The position numbers were made by a program, and so were the translations under genes. Source: Nansenia antarctica (Eukaryota; Chordata; Actinopteri; Argentiniformes; Microstomatidae). From it: 64,000 nucleotides of DNA. This document shows, piece after piece, positions 46,919 to 55,834 of this stretch; the first letter of the stretch is position 1; each line of letters opens with the position of its first letter. Below the pieces are notes generated by a model. The model was not told the DNA's origin, ran no database searches, and saw nothing but the letters and a program-made list of their open reading frames with translations. The stretch covers positions 35,311,507 through 35,375,506 of the forward strand of contig OZ022339.1 of the NCBI GenBank assembly GCA_963989245.1, written 5' to 3'.

Positions 46919-47357
46919 TACGTGCGTGTACGTTTGCGATGTTTAAACTAGACTGGTAGATCTTGGCAGACTGGCTACTTGAAAAGTAGATCTTGGTTCA
47001 AAAAAGTGTGGGCACCCCTGGTCTAATGTATCGATTGTAAGTCGCTTTGGAATAAGGCGTCTGCTAAATGCCAAAAATGTAAATGTATATGCCTCCCATC
47101 CTCTCTGTAGTGATGTCTGTGTGAGTGTGAGTGTGTGTCAGTGAGAGTGTGTGTGTATGTACCGTAAGTGCAGGTATTACCTGTGCTGTAAGCAGTACTG
47201 CCAGAGCCATCTCTGTCCTCTCAGGGGTGATGTGCGTCCTCTCGTGTCCCTGGTTGACGACTCCCTCCTCCTCCATCTCCATCAGCCGGAGCTGGGACTT
47301 GGAGAGGCGTGGGAGTCGGTGGGCGTGGGAGTCGCCCTGCCCCTGGCTGCTCACCGA
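34429..47357 (-). CDS. MGA-like protein fragment (MGA conserved cysteine-rich domain), no T-box or bHLH seen
   Basis: Six exons keep phase: 47357-47181, 36295-36067, 35871-35702, 35501-35319, 35136-34897, 34542-34429 (371 codons with TAG). Exon 1 reads SKSQLRLMEMEEEG... and HITPERTEMALAVLLTAQ; exon 2 has FCRLGCVCASL...HCRRTECMLGCGCFR, the cysteine-rich block of the MAX-partner MGA; then VDPEPLFVPKSAP, YYIRLHPQILLNIQSDCNW, a long D/E run, and VNGKSYPHVRLLLGQLGALH. Human MGA is about 3000 aa with an N-terminal T-box and a bHLHZip; chmp3 begins 3 kb upstream on the other strand, so a T-box exon set would have to lie beyond it. The protein may start at MEMEEEG in exon 1. Either a short MGA paralogue or a relic with intact frames; nuclear role is by analogy only. 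Intron 1 is 10.9 kb and full of transposons. Confidence 0.75.
35877..35900. repeat. G-rich tract at an MGA-like exon acceptor
   Basis: Minus strand gives a C-run then TCCCCTCCTCAG in front of the exon at 35871; 36299-36319 (G homopolymer) does the same in front of the exon at 36295. Confidence 0.8.
36459..36601. mobile_element. Hairpin element, arms of about 50 bp
   Basis: AGAGACTTGGTGTAGAGGGA at the left and CCCTCTACACCAAGTCTCT at the right, with paired TGATCATTTACTAATA arms. The hAT element at 36602 is inserted at its right end. Confidence 0.8.
36602..37193. mobile_element. Non-autonomous hAT element, 592 bp, with 8-bp duplication
   Basis: Ends TAGGGCTGGGTTC and GATACCCAGCCCTA; flanked by GTCTCTTA at 36594-36601 and 37194-37201. 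The interior is unusual in its AATCG repeats (about 37083-37165). No transposase. Confidence 0.88.
37202..40243. mobile_element. Foldback-like element, ~240-bp inverted ends around a 93-bp minisatellite
   Basis: Left arm 37202-37437 is inversely repeated at 39998-40243: TAGTAAGGG ends, AATCTGCGAAGTAAATCGTT, CAACTCCTGTGGGAAACCTC, TGGGGTACCGATAACCGATT. Possible 3-bp duplication TTA (37199-37201, 40244-40246). Inside are unique sequence with CAGCAGAGAGACACTCTGCT palindromes and the minisatellite at about 38020-39618. No transposase recognised. Confidence 0.85.
38020..39618. repeat. 93-bp minisatellite, about 17 copies, open on both strands
   Basis: Unit encodes 31 residues; the plus frame repeats YQSPLFWSSDLQ, then TLPVRLGVTSLGLAV, for about 449 codons, and the minus frame also stays open (GVTGRQLGPVRALLIGLAVY) for about 207. 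Because the unit is a multiple of three, one open unit gives a long open array. Confidence 0.95.
40254..42480 (+). mobile_element. L2/Maui-type LINE, 3' half, interrupted
   Basis: Frame LKLNLNKTELLFIPGK, then LTQALVIYRLDYCNILLAGL and PATAIRPLQLIQNAAA (reverse transcriptase C-terminus), one stop at about 40533, then SLPIFHRRLKAHLFRLHH and the L2 3' end TGTAAGTCGCTTTGGAATAA. A foreign segment at about 40919-42031 interrupts it. Confidence 0.85.
40919..42031. mobile_element. Insertion with CAGTGTTTCCCC ends (hAT-like)
   Basis: CAGTGTTTCCCCTAC at the left, TAGGGGAAACACTG at the right, then paired CCTTGGGCCGCCCCCC-type inner arms. I could not find an 8-bp duplication, so the class is tentative. 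Confidence 0.6.
43853..45149 (-). mobile_element. hAT element, 1297 bp, with 8-bp duplication and transposase remnant
   Basis: Ends CAGGGGTCGGCAA / TTGCCGACCCCTG; flanked by CCCTAGAC at 43845-43852 and 45150-45157. The minus strand near 44500-44340 reads FYTCESSFSSMNAIKTHERN, the C-terminal dimerisation end of hAT transposases. The right part shares interior sequence with the MITEs at 19005 and 23052. Confidence 0.92.
46413..47020. mobile_element. hAT MITE, 608 bp, with 8-bp duplication
   Basis: Ends CAGGGGTGCCCAA and GTGGGCACCCCTG; flanked by GTCTAATG at 46405-46412 and 47021-47028. Contains a (GT)n run at 46846-46917. Confidence 0.92.
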
Positions 47358-47505
47358 CTGTGCTGGGGGGTAATAGATGTCTCAAGGGGAGCAGTTAAGA
47401 TGTAACCTGAAGAGATGGGTCTTCAGTCTCCAACAGAAGATTGTGAGTGACTCAGTTCTGATGTCATCAACCTTGATGTCATCAACTTTTTTTTTTAAGT
47501 AGCAG
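47357..47505 (-). mobile_element. Inverted L2 filler flanked by a 21-bp direct repeat
   Basis: Near-identical reverse copy of about 46085-46205, truncated at both ends and carrying the same internal LINE deletion. Flanked by CCTGCCCCTGGCTGCTCACC plus G at 47336-47356 and 47506-47526. Its end (TATTACCCCCCAGCACAG on the minus strand) provides the only acceptor I see for the first MGA-like exon. Confidence 0.85.
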
Positions 47506-47522
47506 CCTGCCCCTGGCTGCTC

Positions 47523-48415
47523 ACCGCCACATTCATGCCATCACATATTTCTGTAGCTGTTGCTTGAGCTGCTGCGAAACCTGTGACTCTGTAGTCAGCA
47601 AGGAATCTGTGTCTTCCTGAGTAGATCAACAGCTACATCTAACTGCATTTCAGATGACTGCATAAGTTTGCTGACATGCTGGATCTTTGCTAGTATGTCA
47701 TACCACACAACCAAGCAAACAGAGAAACGGTATGAGCCCACCTCCTCTGCCAAAGACTGGGCTTCAATCCGGATGTTTCCATCAGTGGCCTTATCCCTCA
47801 CCTCCAAGAGGGCCTCCCGTACCCCTGCAGCCTGATAGCGTAGAGCCTCTACACTTTTGATTCTGCTCTCCCACCTAGTTTCTGCCCAGGACTTCACACT
47901 GATCGGAACATGTTCTTGATCATGAATGATGCTTGATAAGTGAATGCTATTTCAATTATGTTGAGTCCACCAGCGAGCTGTCTGTAAGATAAACAGCGCC
48001 AAGCGTAGCCTACTAACGTGAGCTGTCTGTAGTCTAGCCAGCAATGCTAGCTAGCCAATCAACTAGCTCTGTGAGCAGCTGTAGCTTGGCGTAACGTTAG
48101 GTTAGATAGCTAGTTAAGCCGGATTTATGCTTCTGCGTCGCCATTTACGCGCAGCGAAAAGCCACACGACTAATCGGAAAAATAATCGACAGATTAGTCG
48201 ACTACCAAAATAATCGTTAGTTGCAGCCCTAGGTGGCTTACATCTGGGGTGCAATCTAATATGATTGAAAAGTATTTGGCTGCTTTGATTTCGGTCACAA
48301 TTTCTTCCATTACTCTGCCACTCATTGCTGCAATTAGTTCATTCTGAACAGTTTTCCCCAAGTAGTGTGGATGATATCCAACTGCCCTTTGCACCCTTGC
48401 AATGTGTTGCTGCAT
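47523..48415 (-). pseudogene. hAT-type transposase relic (ZMYM1/DUF4371-like)
   Basis: Minus strand: QNELIAAMSGRVMEEIVTEI then AKYFSIILDCTPDVS (48350-48235); after an insertion (48226 leftward, starting TAGGGCTGCAACTAACGATT, another hAT-type end) WAETRWESRIKSVEALRYQ through MQLDVAVDLLRKT, then after a frameshift YRVTGFAAAQATATEICDGM at about 47600-47535. The frame runs without a visible element end into the MGA-like exon duplication. Confidence 0.8.
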
Positions 48416-48429
48416 TACAGGATCAAACT

Positions 48430-50020
48430 TAGCAAGAAGTTACCATTGTCTGGCTGATACAATGTGTCACTTGATCCTCTTAAAGCAATGGGGGCCCACT
48501 CAAGAATTTCAACAAAGCTCCTACAAGAATACAGCCAAAGCATAACATTAATTAACTTAATCAAATAAGTGTAACGTTACATGATGTAGACTTTATTGAC
48601 AAAATTTCAGAGGGATTTATTCTATTCTGAAACTAAAAAATATTATATGTTGAATCGGTGGCGATGCTGCAATTTAAGCAAGCTAGTTCATAGTTACCAA
48701 TACCATATTGACCCGAATATGTAAAGGAAAACACAATATTCAGGCACCAGATGACCATTCAAAATATAATGTAATATAATGCAATATAAGGCTCTCAGGC
48801 TGGCATTCTGTACTTTCAAATATGTATTCTCCTTGAATCAACTATCGGCTATTTCTCTAGCAAAAACGAAAGCTAACTTATTTGCGAAACAGCGCCCCCG
48901 CCACCACGTCGGCTCAATGCCGCAATTGCAGTTGGAAATGACCGAGTGCAACGCTTGTAGAAAATACGACCGTCAGAGTTTTGTCGAGAATTGGAGGCGG
49001 CTAGACGGCCGCCTCATAACTCTCTATGCAGGAAAAACCCTGGCATACATTCGTTACGTTTTTCAGTCACGTATTCACACACCCTCCTGTCAATCTCCTG
49101 GAAGCGATCTTTTTGGGCCCTGTCCTACGGCCACTTCTAACATTACACTATGTAATATCATATTTCTTGGCTGCTCGACAGTTGTTTGATGCCTCTGCTT
49201 CATTGATCACCATGGTCTTAAAAATTGGCATCGTAACTTGACTAACTTTAGAGCCACTTTGTCCGAGCTGGTCCTAGTGTGTCTCCATCAACTGGCTAAG
49301 CAGCAACATTAGCTAGCTAGCTAGTTAGTCAGCGAGAGTTAGCTACCATCCTCCTCCATGCAGCACACATACATATTAAATAATGAAATTCAAGGACAGG
49401 ACATACATACAGTACATACCTCTACTTTTGCCTTGTTTTTCTTCATTTTCTCGTTTTCTTTTTTGGGCGCCAGACTCAAGAGTGATGCTGTTTACCCGAC
49501 ATACTTCCACAGACAGTGCTCTTGAATGACGGAGATGACCGTTGCCCACTCAGCCCCGCCCACTCACACCCAGGTGATCATTCAAAATACAAATAATAAT
49601 AGTAGGGTCCAAAACCAAAATTCCGTGACCACTCTCTGGCTAACATGTTTTGATGATTTATTTGACTTCTAGGGACCTTTTATGAAAAATGTAGCCTCCA
49701 GGTCCCTCCCAAAAATCCAGTTTTTTTTTGCCAGAGGGCCAAATCCAAAATACCTGTAACCTTTAAGGCAGGTGAATAGGGTAAAAAAATTAACTAATAG
49801 CTATCACTATGAAATTTCCCCCAGTTAATCACTTACATTAAGACAATTATTTTTTGTATTACAAGTTTTCTGAAATTGTATGTTTAAATATGCAAATGAG
49901 GCGTTACCTAATTAAATATGCGGTAATTTGCATAACATTCAAGAACTTAAATCTGAACATTGGATAAAGCCAGGTTAAAAATTCTTGTTTCATCTTGTTT
50001 TCATGCGCGTGCACGCGCTT
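48430..50020. other. Intergenic, no gene recognised
   Basis: Between the transposase relic and chmp3. Contains a TAGCTAGCTAGCTAG run near 49312, and AT-rich stretches. No exon with family similarity seen. Confidence 0.5.
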
Positions 50021-50210
50021 TTGTGCTCTCATGTAGGCCTACTTCGTATTATATTATAGCTGATGATCTTTGTGTGTGTGTATGTGACTGTCAGTCACAA
50101 GTTTATATTCTGTATATTTTTTTTTTTTTTTTTTGCCATCCTCCCTCTAGTTTTGGTTGCAATTAGTTCGTTGTTTTGAGCGCGCGTGCACGCGAGAAAA
50201 AAAAACTGGC
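50021..50210 (-). mobile_element. LINE 3' end, second copy of the 365-470 family
   Basis: TATTATATTATAGCTGATGA through GTGACTGTCAGTCACAAGTT and GTTTATATTCTG match 380-462 nearly base for base. An L2-type tail in reverse follows at 50205-50290. Confidence 0.75.
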
Positions 50211-50312
50211 ATTTAGCAGACGCCTTTATATAAAGACACTTACAACAAGTACATTTGTTTAAAGTAAGTGACATTTGCAGTCACAATGCTCGAGAAAGGA
50301 AGGATTATTATT

Positions 50313-50450
50313 AACTGGGCCTGTCCGTCAGTAGCGTGGAGGGGGCGTGGCTCCGGATGGAACTGGGCCTGTCCGTCAGAGTGGAGGGGCGTGGCTCCGG
50401 ATGGAACTGGGTCTGTCCGTCAGAGTGGAGGGGCGTGGCTCCGGATGGAA
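50313..50450 (+). promoter_or_regulatory. chmp3: chmp3 promoter: three tandem 45-47-bp GC-box repeats
   Basis: Starts at 50313, 50360 and 50405; each unit contains GGGCCTGTCCGTCAG (third copy GGGTCT) and GGGGCGTGGCTCCGGAT. GGGGCGTGG is an SP/KLF-type box. The array ends 90 bp before the chmp3 ATG, so it probably lies at or just upstream of the transcription start. Confidence 0.55.
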
Positions 50451-50539
50451 TCCAGGAAGTGACTGCTAGTGAGAGCTAAGCTAAGCTAAAGCACTTCTCA
50501 GCCTCAGGTTAGCCAACGTTAACGTGATAGCTCGTCAAA

Positions 50540-53500
50540 ATGGGATTGTTCGGGAGAACACACGAAAAACCACCCAAAGACCTGGTAGGTAAAGGCTTCT
50601 TATGAGGGCTGATGTCGCTGCGAGCTTCAAAGCCACGGAAGAACTATACAACAATAGTAGTTAGCTGGTTACCCAACTGTTGCCTAGCTGGCTAGCTACC
50701 TAACTCGATGGTAGTTGATATCAGCTCGATTGTAAATATTCATTGTGCCTTGTCCCTGCGCTAGTATTGACAGTGTCTGCACATAGCTGGCTTACGTTAA
50801 GGGTTTCAGCAGCATTTAGTTAGTTAGTTAGCTAGATAACAAGTTAACCTAGCCACATTGGCTTTAGCCTGAATGTAAACAAACCAGCTGTCAGAAGATG
50901 AACCGTAGCTAATCCAAAACAGCCACGTGAAATATGGAATTGACAGTATCATTGATTCAGATTCAGTTTAATTGTCATTGGCATAGTACAAGTACAGTGA
51001 CAACGAAATACATTTGGCATCCAGCCAGATAGTGCTTAGTGCAGCCATAGGTATGTACAGATATATGTACAGGCAGGGATGAGGTAAGTACAGTAAGATA
51101 TACAGAATAATTGATGGATGTTTCAACATAATATGTTGCTTATTGTTTAGGTGGTGGTCTAATTGTGGATGATGTGCAGAGCTAATATGATGCTGATTTT
51201 CATTCATGTGTTTCATTCACAGGTAAACGAATGGTCTCAGAAGATCAGGAAGGAGATGAGAGTGATTGACAGACAAATACGAGGTGACAAGAAAATTAAG
51301 AGCATTTAGAATATACACACGTCTACAACATTCTCTAAAATGTCTGTCATTATGTGTGTTTTATGAGTAAATCCTTATTAGCATTCAAAGTGTTCCTGTC
51401 TTTGTCTCAGACATTCAGAGGGAGGAGGACAAGGTGAAGAGATCCATCAAAGATGCTGCTAAGAAGGGACACAAGGACGTGTGTGTGATTCTGGCGAAGG
51501 AGATGATCCAGTCGAAGCGCGCCGTCAACAAACTTTATGCCTCCAAAGCCCAAATGAACTCTGTACTTCTCAGCATGAAGAACCAGCTCTGTGAGTACAA
51601 CCACACATGGAATTGGGTCAAACGCACCAGTGACACTGTACTGAAAGGGCAATTGACCTATCACTAAGCCACGCCCCAAAATAGAAATTGTCCAAATATC
51701 ACAGCAAAAGTCACTAATATCTGATGGTGAAAAGCTTCTAGATGAAATATTCTTGTAATCTTTAAAAAACATGTCTGTTACTTGCTGTGGTAAATCAGAA
51801 ATCACAAATTTGCCAACTCCCGCCATTGTAAGTCATTGAATGTCATTCAGTCACTGTCAGTGAAGCGTTGTTTGTTTGTCCGAGTTTTCAAAGGGGGTGT
51901 GGCTTAGCGATAAGTCGTCTTTGTTTTAACGCCTAGACCTTTTTGAGTTGCGTGTATGGTAGTGATCATTTCACTGGATAACTCTTATAACGCTGTTATG
52001 TGCAGTATTATAGGCATTTGGGTTCGAAGCTGCATAAGGAAAGGTTATGTTGTTGACAGATTGAAAATGCTTTTCTTTCTTTCTTTTTTTTAAGTGTATT
52101 TATTGTTTTTCAAAGGGTTATACATGAACAGGAGCAAGAGAACAGTATACACCCTCTTTTTAAACAAACCCCCCACCCTCTCCACACATACACACAGACA
52201 AATAACAAAAACAAGAAAATATATAACAAAAACAACAAATAAATGAAAATAGATGACAGAGACAGAAGGTTCAGACAGGTAAGTATGACATGGCAGGCGT
52301 AGGGATGGGATAATGGCATAACAGACACGATAACCTACATAGAAATGTACTTGGAGCTTTGTAATGAACATACGTCTGACTGCTGCTCTGCCTCCAGCTG
52401 TCCTGCGCGTAGCTGGGGCCCTGCAGAAGAGCACGGAGGTGATGAAGGCCATGCAGAGCCTCGTCAAGATCCCAGAGATCAACGCTACCATGAGGGAGCT
52501 GTCCAAGGAGATGATGAAGGTCAGTAGTGTAGCATCTACCACTAGCATAACATCTACCATTAGCATAGCATCTATCACTAGCATAGCATCTACCACTAGC
52601 ATAGCATCTACCACTAGCATAACATCTACCATTAGCATAGCATCTACCACTAGCATAGCATCTATCACTAGCATAGCATCTATCACTAGCATAGCATCTA
52701 CCACTAGCATAACATCTACCACTAGCATAGCATCTACCACTAGCATAACATCTACCACTAGCATAGCAACTACCACTAGCATAACATCTATCATAGCATC
52801 TATCACTAGCATAGCAATTACCACTAGCATAACATCTACCAGACTACCACTAGCATAGCATCTATCACTAGCATAGCATCTACCACTAGCATAAGATTTA
52901 TCACTGATTCAGATTCAGATTGAATTTAATTGTCATTGACAGAGTAGTGCAAAGACAATGAGATGCCGTTTGGCATCTGACCAGATGCAATTGCGCAAAA
53001 GTCATAAAAGTATGAACAGATATATGTACAGTGTGATATACACAGACAAGGGTGAAGATATGTACTGTTAATGATATGTGCATATCATAATATGTACAGA
53101 ACAAGGGCAATGGATATCAATAAAAAATTATTATTATTATTATATTTATTTTTTTAAATATGTCTTTAGTGCATTTCTGCTTTCTTAGGATAGAGACAGT
53201 AAAAGGACAGGTGAGAGAGAGGAGGGATGACATGCAGGATATGTCAATGGCCGGAATCGAACCAGGAACCTAGCGATTATGCGTTATGCGCATTAGTGTG
53301 CTACACCACTAAGCACCCCCCTTATAATACTTTACGTTTGTTGTTTTGTTTCTGCGGTCCCCAGGCTGGCATCATAGAGGAGATGCTGGAGGACACCTTC
53401 GAAGGCATGGAGGATGAGGATGAGATGGAGGAGGCAGCAGAGGCAGAGGTCGACAAGATCCTCTTTGAGATCACAGCAGGTAAAGAGAGCCTCTCTGTTT

Positions 53501-53874
53501 ATGAACACTAACAGGTCGTGCTGACTGAAGATGAATGCTTATTAAAAAAGAAGGAGAACATGTGATATGATGTTTGTGTTCTGCGGTTTTAAATCGTATT
53601 TTAAATAATTGTAATTAATCAATCATACGATTGCTATTTATATTAGCACGTTGTCTATTTTATTTACATTTAGCATAAAAAAATAAAAAACGTTGTGCAC
53701 ACTGACCCCCGGTGGTGTGTTTGTGTATCAACAGGTGCCCTCGGCAAGGCGCCCAGCAAAGTGACAGATGCCCTGCCTGAAATGGAGGATGCCGGGGCGA
53801 CCGCAGCCCTGGATGATGAGTCAGAGGAGGACATTGAGGAGATGCAGTCCAGACTGGAAGCCTTGAGGAGCTAA
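50540..53874 (+). CDS. chmp3: Charged multivesicular body protein 3 (ESCRT-III, Vps24), complete
   Basis: ESCRT-III subunit that co-polymerises with CHMP2/CHMP4 in endosomal sorting, cytokinesis and membrane repair. Exons 50540-50584, 51223-51283, 51411-51590, 52398-52519, 53365-53479, 53735-53874: 663 nt, 220 aa plus TAA (human 222). Start MGLFGRTHEKPPKDLVNEW; basic helix-1 region KIRKEMRVIDRQIRDIQREE; VLRVAGALQKSTEVMKAMQS; KAGIIEEMLEDTFEGMEDED; ITAGALGKAPSKVTDALPE; acidic C-terminus ending EEMQSRLEALRS, the MIT-interacting motif bound by VPS4/AMSH-type partners. All splice sites GT-AG. The family is autoinhibited by the acidic tail folding on the basic core, and both halves are present. Confidence 0.97.
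50955..51080 (-). mobile_element. Retroposon 3' module
   Basis: TTTAATTGTCATTGGCATAG, ACAACGAAATACATTTGGCA: same family as 4390 and 52905, in chmp3 intron 1. Confidence 0.6.
52085..52345. repeat. Dispersed repeat shared with reep1 intron 5
   Basis: TTCAAAGGGTTATACATGAA ... AGGAGCAAGAGAAC ... ACACCCTCTTTTTAAACAAA ... GGGATGGGATAATGGCATAA; the same 250-bp block is at 61195-61432 in the same orientation. Ends about 50 bp before chmp3 exon 4. Probably the 5' or 3' end of a retroelement. Confidence 0.75.
52526..52895. repeat. 18-bp minisatellite next to chmp3 exon 4
   Basis: About 20 copies of AGCATCTACCACTAGCAT-type units, beginning within 10 bp of the exon 4 donor. Open frames on both strands are artefacts of the period of 18. 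Confidence 0.95.
52905..53325 (-). mobile_element. Retroposon module and tRNA-derived SINE
   Basis: 52905-53110 is the TTGTCATTGACAGAGTAGTG module. 53140-53322 read on minus starts TTAGTGGTGTAGCACACTAA and has B box CTGGTTCGATTCCGG. It ends about 40 bp before chmp3 exon 5. Confidence 0.65.
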
Positions 53875-54740
53875 ACCCCCCCCCCTCCCCCTCGTTCTGT
53901 CCCCTGAAAGCCTGGTCGCTCTCCCAAGGATGTACAAAGACAATTTTTGGTGTAGGGTTTGCCTAGAAATGTCTCTCTTAACCAACATGATTATTTTGGA
54001 CTAGATTTCGGGCTAAGGCGTTGTTTTTAGCTTACGGCAGAATCTTATTTCCAATCTATCTCTTGTCAGCTGTAACAAGGGTCTATCCTGACCATACATG
54101 GGAAGCCGGGCTGTTATCCAAAGCATGGTGTGGTGTGTGTGTGTATACACTCCTTACAAAGATGTGTGAATCTTAAGAAAGACAGCTGTTGGTTAGTTCA
54201 TATCCAGAAGGGAAGACAAGTCAATCTGTATCTGCAGTGTTTTAGTTTGTTTGACTTATCACATTACGTTAAGAGTTCTTGAAACTGTAATATATCACTA
54301 CTCTTAACTAGTTCCTCAATTTATTCTATATCACAATTAAACAGATGTGAAAATATTTCATTAATTCTCTGTATTTTTAACACTAGAACTGAAAGGCAGA
54401 GTTTGCTCTCTCCCCTGGTAGTTTGCCTTTGTACAGTGCATAATAAATGTATTATCAATATTATATGTCGTCTCATATGAAAAGTATGGTGGTCAAAGTA
54501 ATGCTCGCATTATTGATATAACAGATTTTATACCATTGAGATCCTGCCTCTTAAACTGTTTATCGTTAGACTAAAAGTCTGAATAATTGGTTGTTTTGAA
54601 GGTGGGTGGGATGTATAATGATTGGGTAACTCTCAAATGCAGACCCTGTGTGTTGTGAGATAGTTTTTTCCTGTGTATACTTTGTTTTTTTTATGTGGGT
54701 GGGGGCGAATTATCTAAATAAACGGATGGTTGTAGCCTGA
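53875..54740 (+). other. chmp3: chmp3 3' UTR with two poly(A) signals
   Basis: No repeat recognised over about 850 bp. AATAAA at 54442-54447 and 54717-54722, the latter followed by a GT-rich stretch (GGATGGTTGTAG, CCTGTGTCATTGTC), so it is the likelier main site. Confidence 0.6.
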
Positions 54741-54879
54741 CCTGTGTCATTGTCTCATGTCCCTGGTAAATGAGGATATCACTGTGCAGAAGCCATTATC
54801 GACTGGCACCAGGGGACAGAGACAGAGCATCTTTTCTCTGGGGTGTCTTTCCCTCGGCTTTGCAGACCTGGACAGACGG

Positions 54880-55100
54880 ATTATCTTTCCACCAGCCACC
54901 ACCCTCCACTCACAGGCACCACCCTCCCCTCCCAGCCACCACCATCCCCTCCCTCGACAGCCACCACCACCCTCCCCTCCTCTCCAAACCACCACTCTCC
55001 CCTCCCTCAGCAGCAACCACCACCCTCTCTCAGCCAGCCACCACCCTCCCCTCCCCTCCTTCAGCCAGCCACCAATCTCCCCTCCCCTCCCTTGGCAGCC
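54880..55100. repeat. CCACCACCCTCCCCTCC repeat
   Basis: Degenerate C-rich repeat (CAGCCACCACCCTCCCCTCC). The proline/serine open frames over it are composition artefacts. An L2-type 3' tail follows at about 55420-55575. Confidence 0.85.
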
Positions 55101-55681
55101 TTTGTGAAATGTAACTAAAACCAGCTTCTGTCCTCCGACAGTGGATATGTAGGTTAGCAGTACTGTAGGCCAATCACAAAAAGAACTGCTGCTCCTATGT
55201 CGTTCCCACGACTACAAGCCTCGCTCCTGGAATTAGTGAATTATATTGAAAGCGGATAATAATAATAATAACAGGTGTTTTCACGATTACAGCATTACTG
55301 CCTGCTCGCTTGTTTTTCAGTTCCTGACGGTCTACTTCTCAGAAAATAATAGCTGTATCATTACAACATCACTGCACCTACTATAAGTACTTCATTCTTA
55401 CCACCTAGAAATGTAAATCTAGTACAACGACTGCCAATCGCCCCAGGCCTGAGCATTCATTACTTTTTCCTGCTATGATGACTGGCGGATAGATGATTCA
55501 CTTACTCAAATGTTTTTGTTGTGTAGGCCTAAGTCGCTTTGGATAAAGGCGTCTGCTAAATGTCAAAAACTAACCCTAAATGTAACAATGATTTAAGTGG
55601 TACCTTTTCGCGCATGATAACCATAGTGGACTAATAACATGATTACTAATAGACGAGACTCTCTGTTTATTCTGTGTCACC

Positions 55682-55735
55682 TTCCTGCGTGCGGTGCGTG
55701 CGGTGCGGTGCGTGCGGTGCGGTACGGCGTTTGAC
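55682..55735. repeat. GTGCGTGCGGTGCG repeat near the reep1 start
   Basis: Short CpG-rich tandem repeat 100-150 bp before the reep1 ATG, within a locally GC-rich stretch (55680-55840) that probably holds the promoter. Confidence 0.6.
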
Positions 55736-55834
55736 GCGTTGTTGGCGCTCGCAGACGCGCCTGTCAAATGGCAACTGCCGCCGCTCGAGACGGAAACTCC
55801 GCCCTGCTGCACGTTCGACCACCTTCTCAGCGCA

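Larger units (their letters stand above)
43390..47090 (+). mobile_element. Internally deleted L2-type LINE carrying two hAT insertions
   Basis: LINE pieces 43390-43852, 45150-46412 and 47021-47090. The 5' piece joined to the middle keeps endonuclease-like text (GRGGGTELLISPKW, VVIYRPPGQLSHFLDEMDVF, LLVLLGDFNIQ) with frameshifts; near 46090-46130 the text jumps from VDDIRTES to the C-terminal WRLKTHLFRLHL, so the reverse transcriptase core is deleted. Ends in the L2 tail. Confidence 0.85.

Noticed and set aside
54757..55118. Proline-rich open frames after chmp3
   Set aside because: Composition of the CCACCCTCCCCTCC repeat; three overlapping frames are open equally.
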